Shown in pieces: positions 1 through 6,801 of a DNA stretch of 64,000 nucleotides (its first letter is position 1; each line of letters opens with the position of its first letter). This stretch comes from an uncultured Gemmiger sp. (GTDB lineage: Bacteria; Bacillota; Clostridia; Oscillospirales; Ruminococcaceae): contig CAKSUQ010000007.1 of NCBI GenBank assembly GCA_934502625.1, forward strand, positions 1-64,000, written 5' to 3'. The translations under genes were made by a program, and so were the position numbers. Below the pieces are notes generated by a model. That model was not told where the DNA came from. It ran no database searches and saw nothing but the letters and a program-made list of their open reading frames with translations.

Positions 1-75
1 CACCATTAGCTCAGTTGGTAGAGCAACTGACTCTTAATCAGTGGGTCCTGGGTTCGAGTCCCCGATGGTGCACCA
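1..75 (+). tRNA. tRNA-Lys (anticodon CTT), first base outside window
   Basis: The cloverleaf is complete except for the first G, which lies before the window. The anticodon stem ACTGA/TCAGT holds the loop CTCTTAA, so the anticodon is CTT (Lys). The acceptor strand ATGGTGC is at 65-71, the discriminator A at 72, and CCA is encoded at 73-75. The last 11 bases recur at 10381-10391, which marks this gene as the integration site of the element to its right. Confidence 0.95.
65..75 (+). repeat. left attachment repeat (att core) of integrated element
   Basis: ATGGTGCACCA forms the 3' end of tRNA-Lys and is repeated directly at 10381-10391, where a strong terminator follows three bases later, as expected downstream of a tRNA. 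Seen: the 11-bp identity and the terminator placement. Inferred: the two copies are the crossover sites of the serine recombinase encoded just inside the right copy. Confidence 0.65.
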
Positions 76-78
76 TAC

Positions 79-130
79 CAAGCAAATCCGAACGTACTTC
101 TTTTTGAAGGTGCGTTCGGGTTTGCTTTTT
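79..130 (+). terminator. hairpin downstream of tRNA-Lys, element-borne
   Basis: An inverted repeat of about 17 bases (GCAAATCCGAAC... with ...GTTCGGGTTTGC) ends in a T run at 126-130. It now terminates tRNA-Lys but belongs to the element. In the excised circle the same bases would be read in frame as the last codons of the recombinase gene, ending at TAA 154-156. Confidence 0.75.
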
Positions 131-166
131 ATTTACATCAAATGAAGTTTGGATAATCTATACGAA

Positions 167-207
167 GAGGGCGAATAGACAAATAGATTGGTCTATCGCC
201 CTCTTTG
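167..207. terminator. hairpin at end of AT-rich minus-strand operon
   Basis: GAGGGCGATAGAC and GTCTATTCGCCCTC are near-perfect inverted repeats just after the stop of the 221-715 gene, reading on the minus strand. The following T run is poor, so termination is likely but not certain. Confidence 0.5.
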
Positions 208-220
208 AAATTATTGTCAA

Positions 221-715
221 TTAATTGTCTTCTTTTTTCTCTGAATCTTCCTTTTGGATGTAATCCTTTTCAGCTTCTTGAATTAATTCTTTGGGATCGC
301 CTTCATTAAGCATCAGTTTTATAAGGCCACGTCCATATCTATCGAACATAAAGATTGGCATAATAATACTTTTAGCTACAATATCTTCAGACAACTTTGT
401 ATTTTCAAAATCCACAAACGACTTATAACGAATCTCACCGTCTTCGTAGTCGATTTCGAAATTCCCGTTCTGTAAACCAAAGTTTGCCCTATGTAAATAC
501 TCTGAAACCTTATCAAAACAGCTTTTTTCTGCTTTAGCAGGTAAATATACATATACGATATAATAATCTTTATCTATTAAAATTTGAATCTTTAATGTTC
601 CCAAAACATTATTCATATTTACGCTTGAAAGAAAAACTTTGTCCTTTTCACGATAGCGATACTGCCATTTCCCGGTATCAAAAAAGGATTTGATTAAATT
701 TATAACTTGCTCCAT
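221..715 (-). CDS. YbjN-domain-like protein
   Basis: This 164-residue acidic, soluble protein has no signal peptide or membrane segment. The alternating strand/helix pattern, with WQYRYRE near residue 18 and the later DYEDGEIRYKS stretch, resembles YbjN-type domains, which share the type III chaperone fold. The YbjN assignment is by pattern only. It ends a four-gene minus-strand run driven from the promoter at 1756-1784. The gene is strongly AT-rich compared with the chromosome, a sign of recent acquisition. The function of such YbjN proteins in Gram-positive mobile elements is not established. Confidence 0.65.
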   Translation of the reverse strand: MEQVINLIKSFFDTGKWQYRYREKDKVFLSSVNMNNVLGTLKIQILIDKDYYIVYVYLPAKAEKSCFDKVSEYLHRANFGLQNGNFEIDYEDGEIRYKSFVDFENTKLSEDIVAKSIIMPIFMFDRYGRGLIKLMLNEGDPKELIQEAEKDYIQKEDSEKKEDN

Positions 716-727
716 AATTAAAGTACC

Positions 728-1126
728 TCACAATTTATAATTGTTAGTTACGGCCTCTACAATATATTCATCAGACACAGATAAGCATAACGCAACTATT
801 GTTATTATGTCATTTAATAACGCCGATGGGAAAAATATCACGTATAAGATGGAGAAAAGGCAAAATGGTATATATACAATAAAATCCAGTCTTTTAGAAA
901 CAGAATTTTTTTCGCGTAAGGCAATTGCATTAGGAATTTGAAAGGCTTCTATCCTTTTGACAAGTCCCTCTTTTATTTGTACCAAAATCGAGTAGATCAC
1001 AATTAATAGAGCGATTAAATTAATTATGGCGATGAATTCAACCAAATGAGTACTTTTTTCTGTCAAACATCTGAAAATAATAAGTAGTGCCATAAGTATT
1101 CCCAAAATCGGCAATTTGTTTTTCAT
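728..1126 (-). CDS. small polytopic membrane protein, unknown function
   Basis: The 132-residue protein has about four hydrophobic segments: residues 5-20, 28-50, about 85-103 and 106-120. A basic, polar loop separates the two pairs. I recognise no family. It lies 12 bp upstream of the YbjN-like gene in the same operon and shares its low GC. A membrane partner for the soluble YbjN-like protein, or an immunity/toxin role, are both only guesses. Confidence 0.7.
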   Translation of the reverse strand: MKNKLPILGILMALLIIFRCLTEKSTHLVEFIAIINLIALLIVIYSILVQIKEGLVKRIEAFQIPNAIALREKNSVSKRLDFIVYIPFCLFSILYVIFFPSALLNDIITIVALCLSVSDEYIVEAVTNNYKL

Positions 1127-1145
1127 AGTACACGTCTTTTCTTAT

Positions 1146-1388
1146 TTACAGAAAATAGTTGCGTACATTTGTAATGACACTACTTTCGTTTGAAATAATA
1201 TTTAATATTAGATATTTTTTTCTTAGTGACATTATGACATCTTCGCTTTTTAATACGGTTTCCTTTTTGCTTTTATAGCAAGGCTTTAAAGAAAATTCTT
1301 CGATAAAACCGGGAATTTTTAAACGTTTTTCTTTATCTCTGGATATGTATATAAGATTATTCATTTGGATCATCCTTATTTTGAACAC
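1146..1388 (-). CDS. small basic protein, unknown
   Basis: This 80-residue lysine- and isoleucine-rich protein matches no recognised family. Its first codons overlap the end of the upstream gene (1357-1671). The internal Met at residue 9 (MNNLIYIS) is an alternative start that would remove most of the overlap. It is in the same orientation and of the same AT-rich composition as its neighbours, so I keep it as a probable translationally coupled member of the cargo operon. Confidence 0.5.
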   Translation of the reverse strand: MFKIRMIQMNNLIYISRDKEKRLKIPGFIEEFSLKPCYKSKKETVLKSEDVIMSLRKKYLILNIISNESSVITNVRNYFL

Positions 1389-1671
1389 GGTATTTGTAGT
1401 TCGATTTATATAGCATATCTAATGTTACAATATCATCAAACTCCAAACCACGCTCACTTTCATATTTATTTTTGATTTGTTGAGAGCGTTGAATTTCATT
1501 AGGATGCCCATTTTGTCCTATCAAGTCTATAACCTGATAGATAGTTTCAGAACTAGTACTACACAAGAAATGGTTTACTGCTTCCTTTTCCTTCTTTGTT
1601 AGTTCGGCTTTCTTTTTTGATATACTATCAAATTCTTTTGCTGTTTTCCTGTCAAACAAGGAATCTATCAT
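1357..1671 (-). CDS. 104-aa charged protein, unknown; first gene of cargo operon
   Basis: The protein is highly charged and predicted helical (lysine-rich residues 9-30), with no membrane segment and no recognised domain. It is the promoter-proximal gene of the AT-rich operon; a good minus-strand promoter lies about 85 bp upstream. Its end overlaps the next gene by about 30 bp, which suggests coupled expression. Confidence 0.6.
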   Translation of the reverse strand: MIDSLFDRKTAKEFDSISKKKAELTKKEKEAVNHFLCSTSSETIYQVIDLIGQNGHPNEIQRSQQIKNKYESERGLEFDDIVTLDMLYKSNYKYRVQNKDDPNE

Positions 1672-1755
1672 CTACAATCACCATGCCAAAATAATAGACA
1701 ACCCCCTCACAAGCCAAAACGGCGTGGGGACATAACTAAGTAGGATAATATATAA

Positions 1756-1784
1756 AGTATACTTTTAATAAAAAAATATGTCAA
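1756..1784 (-). promoter_or_regulatory. sigma-A promoter of AT-rich cargo operon
   Basis: On the minus strand TTGACA (1784-1779) is followed after exactly 17 bases by TATACT (1761-1756). It points into the 1671-221 gene run. The rest of 1672-1835 holds a GCC/GGC hairpin near 1709-1737 and a tandem AATGGGATTT-like direct repeat at about 1811-1832. Confidence 0.75.
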
Positions 1785-1835
1785 GTGTGAAACGAGTCCG
1801 CCATTCAACTTAATGGGATTTAAATGGGATTTAGA

Positions 1836-3083
1836 CTATAACTTTTCTTTTATGTTCCTTTCAAACTCCTCCAAGCTTATTTCCCCCAACTGGTACTTAC
1901 TCAACGCCATCTGCGCCTGCTTGCGCCAGGAGTTATAGTCATCCCGCATTTTCTGGTTGCCGGGGGCACGGGAGCAGCGCATCTGGTAGCGGTTACGCAT
2001 CTTGTTGTAGAGCTCCTTGGCTTTGTTGGCCTTCAGCTCCTCAGCATAGACCAGCTTGGCAGCAATGTCCTTGCAGGTGGCACCGGTTTCCGGGTCCAGC
2101 ATTCGCTCACAATACTTGGCGCGGCTGGAGAAAGGAACAAACAGCCGGTGGCAGCTCTCACAGACAGCGACCGGAAGGTCCTGGGCGCACATCTGTACGA
2201 ATTCCAAAAAGAGTAACGCGGGCAGCGTATCGCTCGCGTAGAACGTGGCGGCAGAAATGCCGCCTTTTTTGTTGTCTGTGGGCCGTTTGTACCGGGTCTG
2301 GATATGGATGTCGTCCTCCAGCTTGTGGTATTTCTGGTAGGTCGAATCGCCATTTTCCGCCAGTTCCACCAGCAGCTCCGAAGGGTGCTGGTCATGCTCT
2401 GTTCTGGGGCGGCCATCCTCGTCCACCAGTGTAGCCTCGATCAGCTGGCGCAGATCCGTTTTGCCGTCCACCAACTGTTGCAGCAAGGTCACAAAGGATT
2501 CTAATACCGACAGCGCCGTCCGGCACAGGGAGGTGTCCCCGGTATCACGCTGGATAAATACCTTCATCTGGTCGGTGTACTCCGGAAAGTTCCGGCAGAA
2601 CCCTTCCATGATGTCACTGGTTAAGGTCAATTCACCGAGGTGGGACATTCTGGCGCGCAATTCATCAAATGTATACGAACTGTCATTTTTTTCAGTCTGT
2701 ATAAATTGCCACAGGCTATGTTGGGTCGCTTTCAGTTCCCGCTCATTGCGACGGAAGGTAGCCAGCGTATAGCCCTCCACAAGATCAAACAGAGCAGGGG
2801 AAGCCTGCCGCACAGCGGTGGCAAAGTCATGGTAAAAGGAAGCCACCTGGTAATACACACAGGTGTCAGGCGTTGCCAGGCTCTGCTGCATCGTCTGATT
2901 TTCCGGGAAGTTTACGCCCCAGAATTTTTCCAGCAATGTGCGGCCCCGTTCCAGATAGGGGGCGGCATCCAGGTCCAGGACACCGAACATCAGGGAGCCC
3001 AGCGGATATGTATACTGGGGCGTGTCGTAACCCTGGATATATTCGGTGCGACCTTCAAAGAAAAGGTACGTCTGGTAGTTCAA
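1836..3083 (-). CDS. DUF6076-type protein with C-terminal zinc ribbon
   Basis: The 415-residue cytoplasmic protein starts at TTG. The N-terminal two thirds are helical with no recognisable catalytic motif. A CESC motif near residue 310, followed by spaced cysteines (YCERML...TCKD), forms a putative zinc-binding module. After that comes a basic, helical C-terminus (KAKELYNKMRNRYQMRC). The pattern fits the DUF6076 family, which I associate with mobile elements of Faecalibacterium relatives; this identification is from memory. It is transcribed divergently from the rep gene, so it may be a regulator or accessory factor of the element. Its GC is like the mob/recombinase genes and unlike the AT-rich cargo. 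Confidence 0.7.
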   Translation of the reverse strand: MNYQTYLFFEGRTEYIQGYDTPQYTYPLGSLMFGVLDLDAAPYLERGRTLLEKFWGVNFPENQTMQQSLATPDTCVYYQVASFYHDFATAVRQASPALFDLVEGYTLATFRRNERELKATQHSLWQFIQTEKNDSSYTFDELRARMSHLGELTLTSDIMEGFCRNFPEYTDQMKVFIQRDTGDTSLCRTALSVLESFVTLLQQLVDGKTDLRQLIEATLVDEDGRPRTEHDQHPSELLVELAENGDSTYQKYHKLEDDIHIQTRYKRPTDNKKGGISAATFYASDTLPALLFLEFVQMCAQDLPVAVCESCHRLFVPFSSRAKYCERMLDPETGATCKDIAAKLVYAEELKANKAKELYNKMRNRYQMRCSRAPGNQKMRDDYNSWRKQAQMALSKYQLGEISLEEFERNIKEKL

Positions 3084-3204
3084 AATTTGTCACCGTCCTG
3101 TGTTGGAGCATAGTTGGCGGAAAAAGGCTCTGTGTTTTTCGGTGTTTCACAAACAGCCGAGAAAAGTGTGTGAATCATCCAACATGAAAACAGTCTAACA
3201 CATC

Positions 3205-3233
3205 TTGAAACGGACTGCAAGGCGTTGTATGCT
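3205..3233 (+). promoter_or_regulatory. promoter for rep/mob transcript
   Basis: TTGAAA (3205-3210), 17-bp spacer and TATGCT (3228-3233) lie upstream of the rep Shine-Dalgarno at 3342-3348. The 3084-3354 interval otherwise has no gene; it is the divergent control region between the DUF6076 gene and rep. Confidence 0.55.
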
Positions 3234-3354
3234 GTATGTGTCGGAAGAATCTATGATGAAATAATCAAACATTTTCTGGGGACAAAAACAACCGGAAAAG
3301 AGGGATGCCAGAAGCCAAAACCCGCCACCAACCCATGATCTAAGGAGGTGCCAT

Positions 3355-3735
3355 CTGAACCATGAACTCGTTCCCGCAGAGGAAAATCTGAACCGTATCG
3401 ATGGGTTCCTGATGATACCGTCCAGCCTTCTTACAGAGCAACCCTACCGGCAACTTCCCGGCGAAAGCAAGCTGCTGTACGGCCATTTGTTGGGGCTGTT
3501 GCGGTTGTCGGCCCAGGATACCACCGGGCACTGGAAAGCCAACGGCAGGCCCTGTGTGAGCCTTTCACGGGCCAGTGCCGGACGGCTGCTGCACTGCCAG
3601 CGGGAGAAAGCCGCCGGATTGTTCGCCGCTCTGGAACGCTGTGGTTTGCTGGAGCAGGTGCCGGGACAGTCAAACGGAAAGGCCCGGCGGTATTACCTCA
3701 ATCTGCCCCGGCCCCAGGAACCCAATGAGCTGTAA
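3355..3735 (+). CDS. RepA_N-like replication initiator, likely CTG start
   Basis: The core (FLMIPSSLL...LPGESKLLYGHLL, then S-x-A-x-x-LL and GLLEQV) is the winged-helix N-terminal domain typical of RepA_N initiators of Gram-positive plasmids and ICEs. The first ATG in frame (3412) starts inside this domain and has no ribosome site. A perfect AAGGAGG at 3342-3348 lies six bases before CTG at 3355, which opens a frame reading LNHELVPAEEN into the domain, so I place the start there. At about 126 aa the protein is short and its C-terminus is poorly conserved. Just downstream are GTCGG-type repeats. Confidence 0.6.
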   Translation: MNHELVPAEENLNRIDGFLMIPSSLLTEQPYRQLPGESKLLYGHLLGLLRLSAQDTTGHWKANGRPCVSLSRASAGRLLHCQREKAAGLFAALERCGLLEQVPGQSNGKARRYYLNLPRPQEPNEL

Positions 3736-3737
3736 CC

Positions 3738-3830
3738 ACCCGTCGGGAAATCCGTCCCGACCTGTCGGAAAAACGGACAGGCAGTTGACGGATTTGCCGA
3801 CACCGACCCGCCGGAAAAACCGACACGATA
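3738..3830. repeat. GTCGGRAA-type degenerate repeats downstream of rep
   Basis: Four or five related units (CGTCGGGAAATCCGTC, CTGTCGGAAAAACGGAC, GACGGATTTGCCGAC, CGCCGGAAAAACCGAC) occur in both orientations within about 90 bp. They could be initiator binding sites (iterons), or the remnant of a repetitive Rep C-terminus in another frame. Seen directly; function is inferred. Confidence 0.4.
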
Positions 3831-4028
3831 AAGATAGAATGATATATCTAACTAAAAGAAAAATAGAGAAAGAATTCCACACCCCGCGTTTTGAAAAAAG
3901 TGGACAAGAGCTGTGGTGCCGGATTCCCAGAGGCAACCACAGAGTTGACAACCGTTACGACGGCGGCTCAACCGGGAAGATGGCACAGCGACTTTGGTTG
4001 GCAGCCGTATTCCAATCCCTCCCGCCGC

Positions 4029-4101
4029 AGTGGGCCCACTGGCACTTTGCCGGCAGCGCCGGAAAGTGTCATAGTGGGTCAGATGCTTTCCAAAGCATCT
4101 G
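4029..4101. other. candidate origin of transfer (oriT)
   Basis: Three inverted repeats lie in a row just upstream of the relaxase. The first is a 12-bp palindrome AGTGGGCCCACT (4029-4040). The second is a bulged hairpin CACTTT/CCGGC with GCCGG/AAAGTG (4043-4068). The third is a perfect 10-bp stem CAGATGCTTT/AAAGCATCTG (4080-4101). The 411-bp gap between rep and mob contains no convincing gene, and Mob/Pre relaxases commonly act on a site just upstream of their own gene. The nick site cannot be read from sequence alone. Confidence 0.45.
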
Positions 4102-4146
4102 CGTACCCCATCCGCAGCAGAACCGTACCTAAGAAAGGAGTCGCCT

Positions 4147-5391
4147 ATCAGCAAAATCCATCGGACTGTGGTGCGCAATGAGCGCTACCGTAAAAATGCC
4201 ATCTCAGTGCGGGAGCGGCACAACGAACGCAAGAACGAAGTGTACTCCAACCCGGATGTGTTGCTGGAATACAGCCGCAACAATGTGACCTTCAAAGCCT
4301 GCGAGGCAGCTACTTATGCCCAGCAATTTGACCGGATGGTGGAAGAAGGCGTCGTTTCCACCCGTGGACTGAAACCGGATGCCTACGTCTTTGACGAGTT
4401 GGTGTTTGACGTGAACACCGACTATTTCGAAACCCATGGCGGCTATGAGTACGCCAAGCAGTTCTACGCCGAGGTGTACGAGCTGGCGAAGAAGATCGCG
4501 GGAGGAGAACAGTACATCATCTCGGCAGTCATGCACGCCGACGAACGCAACCGGGAAGCCAGTGACCGGCTGGGAAGGGATGTGTTCCACTATCACCTCC
4601 ACGTTGTCTACCTGCCGGTGGTGGAAAAGCAGATCCGCTGGTCCAAGCGATGCAAGGACCCGGCGCTGCGGGGTACCGTGCGAGAGACGATCATGCAGGT
4701 GAGTCACAGCAAAAAGTGGCCGATGGTCCCCATGACCAACGAGCAGGGGCAGCCGGTGCTGAAAAAGAACGGCAAGCCCCGGCTGGTGAGTTCCTACAGC
4801 CTGCTGCAGACCGAATTCTTTGAGCACATGCGGCAGGCGGGATTCACCGACTTCGAGCGCGGTATCAAGGGCAGCGATGCCGAACACCTGAATGTACTGG
4901 AATATAAGGTCCAGAAGGACCGCCAGACAGTGGCAGAACTGTCTGATCAGACCAAACAGCTGCAGGGCAAGCGGAAGGAGCTTATCTCCCAGGTGAAGAA
5001 CATTTCCGGCTCGATCCGCGATGTGGCAGACATCGAGCAGCGGGCCAAAACCAAAGGCGTGCTGGAAAAGCGGGTGGAGCTACCGGTGCAGGATTTTCAG
5101 ACGCTGTGTAAGATGGCAAAAGCCAGCGGCAAGCTGCAGGCAGAGAACCGCAGTCTGTGGATGCAGCTGCAGCAAAGCACGGTGAGAGAACAGGAACTGG
5201 GCCAGCGCCTCCGCCGCTGTGAGGAACAGCTGGATGCAGTGCTCACCGAGACCCGTCCTTACCGGGAAGCCGTGCGGGTGGCGCCGGAGCAGGTGCAGGC
5301 ATTTGTGTTGGGCATCTGCCGCCGCCAACAGGAGGAAAAACGGCTGAACCGTCAGCAACGCCGCCAGCGGGCCAAGGGTCAGGATCGATGA
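4147..5391 (+). CDS. Mob/Pre (MobV-like) relaxase
   Basis: This is the DNA-nicking transfer/recombination protein of the element. The N-terminus has the Mob/Pre signature ERHNERKNEVYSNPD. Around residue 130 come HADERN and the histidine cluster VFHYHLHVVYLPVV expected to bind metal at the active site. The last 150 residues are coiled coil. The first GTG (4168) lacks a ribosome site. An AAAGGAG at 4134-4140 sits six bases before ATC AGC AAA ATC CAT (4147), which encodes the usual short N-terminus, so initiation at ATC or decay of an old ATG is proposed. About 414 aa from there. Its stop overlaps the next gene (ATGA). Confidence 0.85.
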   Translation: MSKIHRTVVRNERYRKNAISVRERHNERKNEVYSNPDVLLEYSRNNVTFKACEAATYAQQFDRMVEEGVVSTRGLKPDAYVFDELVFDVNTDYFETHGGYEYAKQFYAEVYELAKKIAGGEQYIISAVMHADERNREASDRLGRDVFHYHLHVVYLPVVEKQIRWSKRCKDPALRGTVRETIMQVSHSKKWPMVPMTNEQGQPVLKKNGKPRLVSSYSLLQTEFFEHMRQAGFTDFERGIKGSDAEHLNVLEYKVQKDRQTVAELSDQTKQLQGKRKELISQVKNISGSIRDVADIEQRAKTKGVLEKRVELPVQDFQTLCKMAKASGKLQAENRSLWMQLQQSTVREQELGQRLRRCEEQLDAVLTETRPYREAVRVAPEQVQAFVLGICRRQQEEKRLNRQQRRQRAKGQDR

Positions 5392-5657
5392 AAGAACAAG
5401 CAGCAAGGCAGCAGGGGGCAGCCCTGCAGAAAGGAGCCGCTACGGAAGATCGGCAGGAAAAGACAACAGCACAGGCAGCGGCGTCCGCCAAGTACCGGGA
5501 GGACGGCGTGCCTCAGCAGGAGCTGGAGCGCTTCGCCCGGTTCCTGCTGCCCAAGATCCAGGCATTTTACCAGTCGGAAGAGGGACAACGGCTGTTCGAG
5601 GAGTGGATAAACAGGAGAAACGCAGAAGAAAAAACGGGAAAGTGCAAGGGATCATAA
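5388..5657 (+). CDS. small accessory protein after relaxase
   Basis: This 89-residue, highly charged, glutamine/alanine-rich protein has a helical C-terminal half (QELERFARFLLPKIQAFYQ). It overlaps the relaxase stop by four bases, so it is translationally coupled to it. Small coupled proteins in this position often assist relaxosome assembly, but I recognise no family and assign no function. Confidence 0.6.
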   Translation: MKEQAARQQGAALQKGAATEDRQEKTTAQAAASAKYREDGVPQQELERFARFLLPKIQAFYQSEEGQRLFEEWINRRNAEEKTGKCKGS

Positions 5658-5723
5658 AAATTTCCTGAAAGTTGGCGTGGTGCCGGAAACGAAAAAGCTA
5701 AAGAAAGGGTGAAGTTTGTGGGC

Positions 5724-5755
5724 CACAAGAGCCATCTGGCTCTTGTGACATTTTT
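5724..5755 (+). terminator. terminator after rep/mob transcript
   Basis: A perfect 11-bp stem CACAAGAGCCA/TGGCTCTTGTG with a 2-base loop is followed by T5. It separates the mobilization genes from the ABC exporter. The 5658-5862 gap has no other gene. Confidence 0.75.
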
Positions 5756-5862
5756 CTTGGAGATGCTTCTTTTGCCCCAAATACCTTGCATTGCAAAAAT
5801 TTCCATTCCAAAATCGTTTCCTAAATAAATGGGCTTATATGAATGAAAGGGAGACGAAGAGC

Positions 5863-6801
5863 ATGGAAGGATACGGAGAAGCGGTTTTTGCGACGGAATA
5901 TCTTTGCAAGGAATACCGACATACGGTGGCGTTGCGGGATGTGAGTATCACAATTTCGCGCGGGCAGATCTACGGTCTGATCGGAGAAAACGGCGCGGGG
6001 AAAACCACCCTGCTGCGAATTCTATGCGGTTTGACTCGCCCTACACGGGGCAGATTGCTGCTGTTTGGTGTGGCAGACGGCGCCCGACAGTCAGAAATGC
6101 GGCGTCGGATAGGGTGTCTTGTGGACGGCCCTGCCTTGTACGCGGAGCTGACGGCTTGGCAAAATCTGAAAGTGCAGTGCCTGCAGCGAGGGTTAAATGA
6201 GGCGGATATTGCTCCCACCCTGAAACTGGTGGGTCTGAAAGACACTGGCAGCAAACCTGCCGGAAAATTCTCGCTGGGGATGCGCCAACGGCTGGGGCTG
6301 GCGGTTGCTCTCTTGGGAAAACCGGAATTTCTGGTACTGGACGAACCGCTCAATGGACTGGACCCGATGGGGATACAGGAACTGCGACATCTTCTGGAAA
6401 AACTAAACCGGGAACAAGGGATGACGATTCTGTTGTCCAGTCATATCCTCAGCGAGTTGCACCAACTTGCGACAAGCTACGGTATTTTACATAAGGGGCA
6501 GCTGCTGGAACAGCTGACGGCGGAAGAACTGGACGCCCGCTGCAGCAAGTATCTGTTAGTCCGTACCGACAATGACCGACGGGCGGTAGACATCCTCCGC
6601 AAGATGTTTCCGGAAGCTATCTGTCAGGCAACAGTGGAGGGGTTGCGCTTGTCCCCGGTAGGAAACGAGGCAGCAGCGACAGCTTCCGGTGTGCTAATGG
6701 AGAATGGCTTGCACGTGCAGGAACTGGCAGTGCGCAGCGAAGGGCTGGAGGCATATTTCACGGCTTTGGTGGGAGGTGACAGCCATGCCGATGCAGGCTA
6801 A
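5863..6801 (+). CDS. ABC transporter ATP-binding protein (exporter type)
   Basis: It energises export by the adjacent permease. It has Walker A GENGAGKTT, an LSxGQ-like signature FSLGMRQRL, Walker B FLVLDEPLNGLDP and the switch histidine in LLSSHILSE, as in the bacitracin/lantibiotic-immunity type of ABC-2 ATPase. I chose ATG 5863 because AGGGAG lies nine bases before it; ATG 5839 is possible but has no ribosome site. The C-terminal 100 residues are a family-typical extension. It overlaps the permease by 17 bp. Likely cargo: self-protection or peptide/drug export. Confidence 0.85.
   Translation: MEGYGEAVFATEYLCKEYRHTVALRDVSITISRGQIYGLIGENGAGKTTLLRILCGLTRPTRGRLLLFGVADGARQSEMRRRIGCLVDGPALYAELTAWQNLKVQCLQRGLNEADIAPTLKLVGLKDTGSKPAGKFSLGMRQRLGLAVALLGKPEFLVLDEPLNGLDPMGIQELRHLLEKLNREQGMTILLSSHILSELHQLATSYGILHKGQLLEQLTAEELDARCSKYLLVRTDNDRRAVDILRKMFPEAICQATVEGLRLSPVGNEAAATASGVLMENGLHVQELAVRSEGLEAYFTALVGGDSHADAG

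Noticed and set aside
741..941. A 66-codon plus-strand frame opposite the small membrane protein gene.
   Set aside because: It has no ribosome site, lies against a better-supported gene and matches no family.
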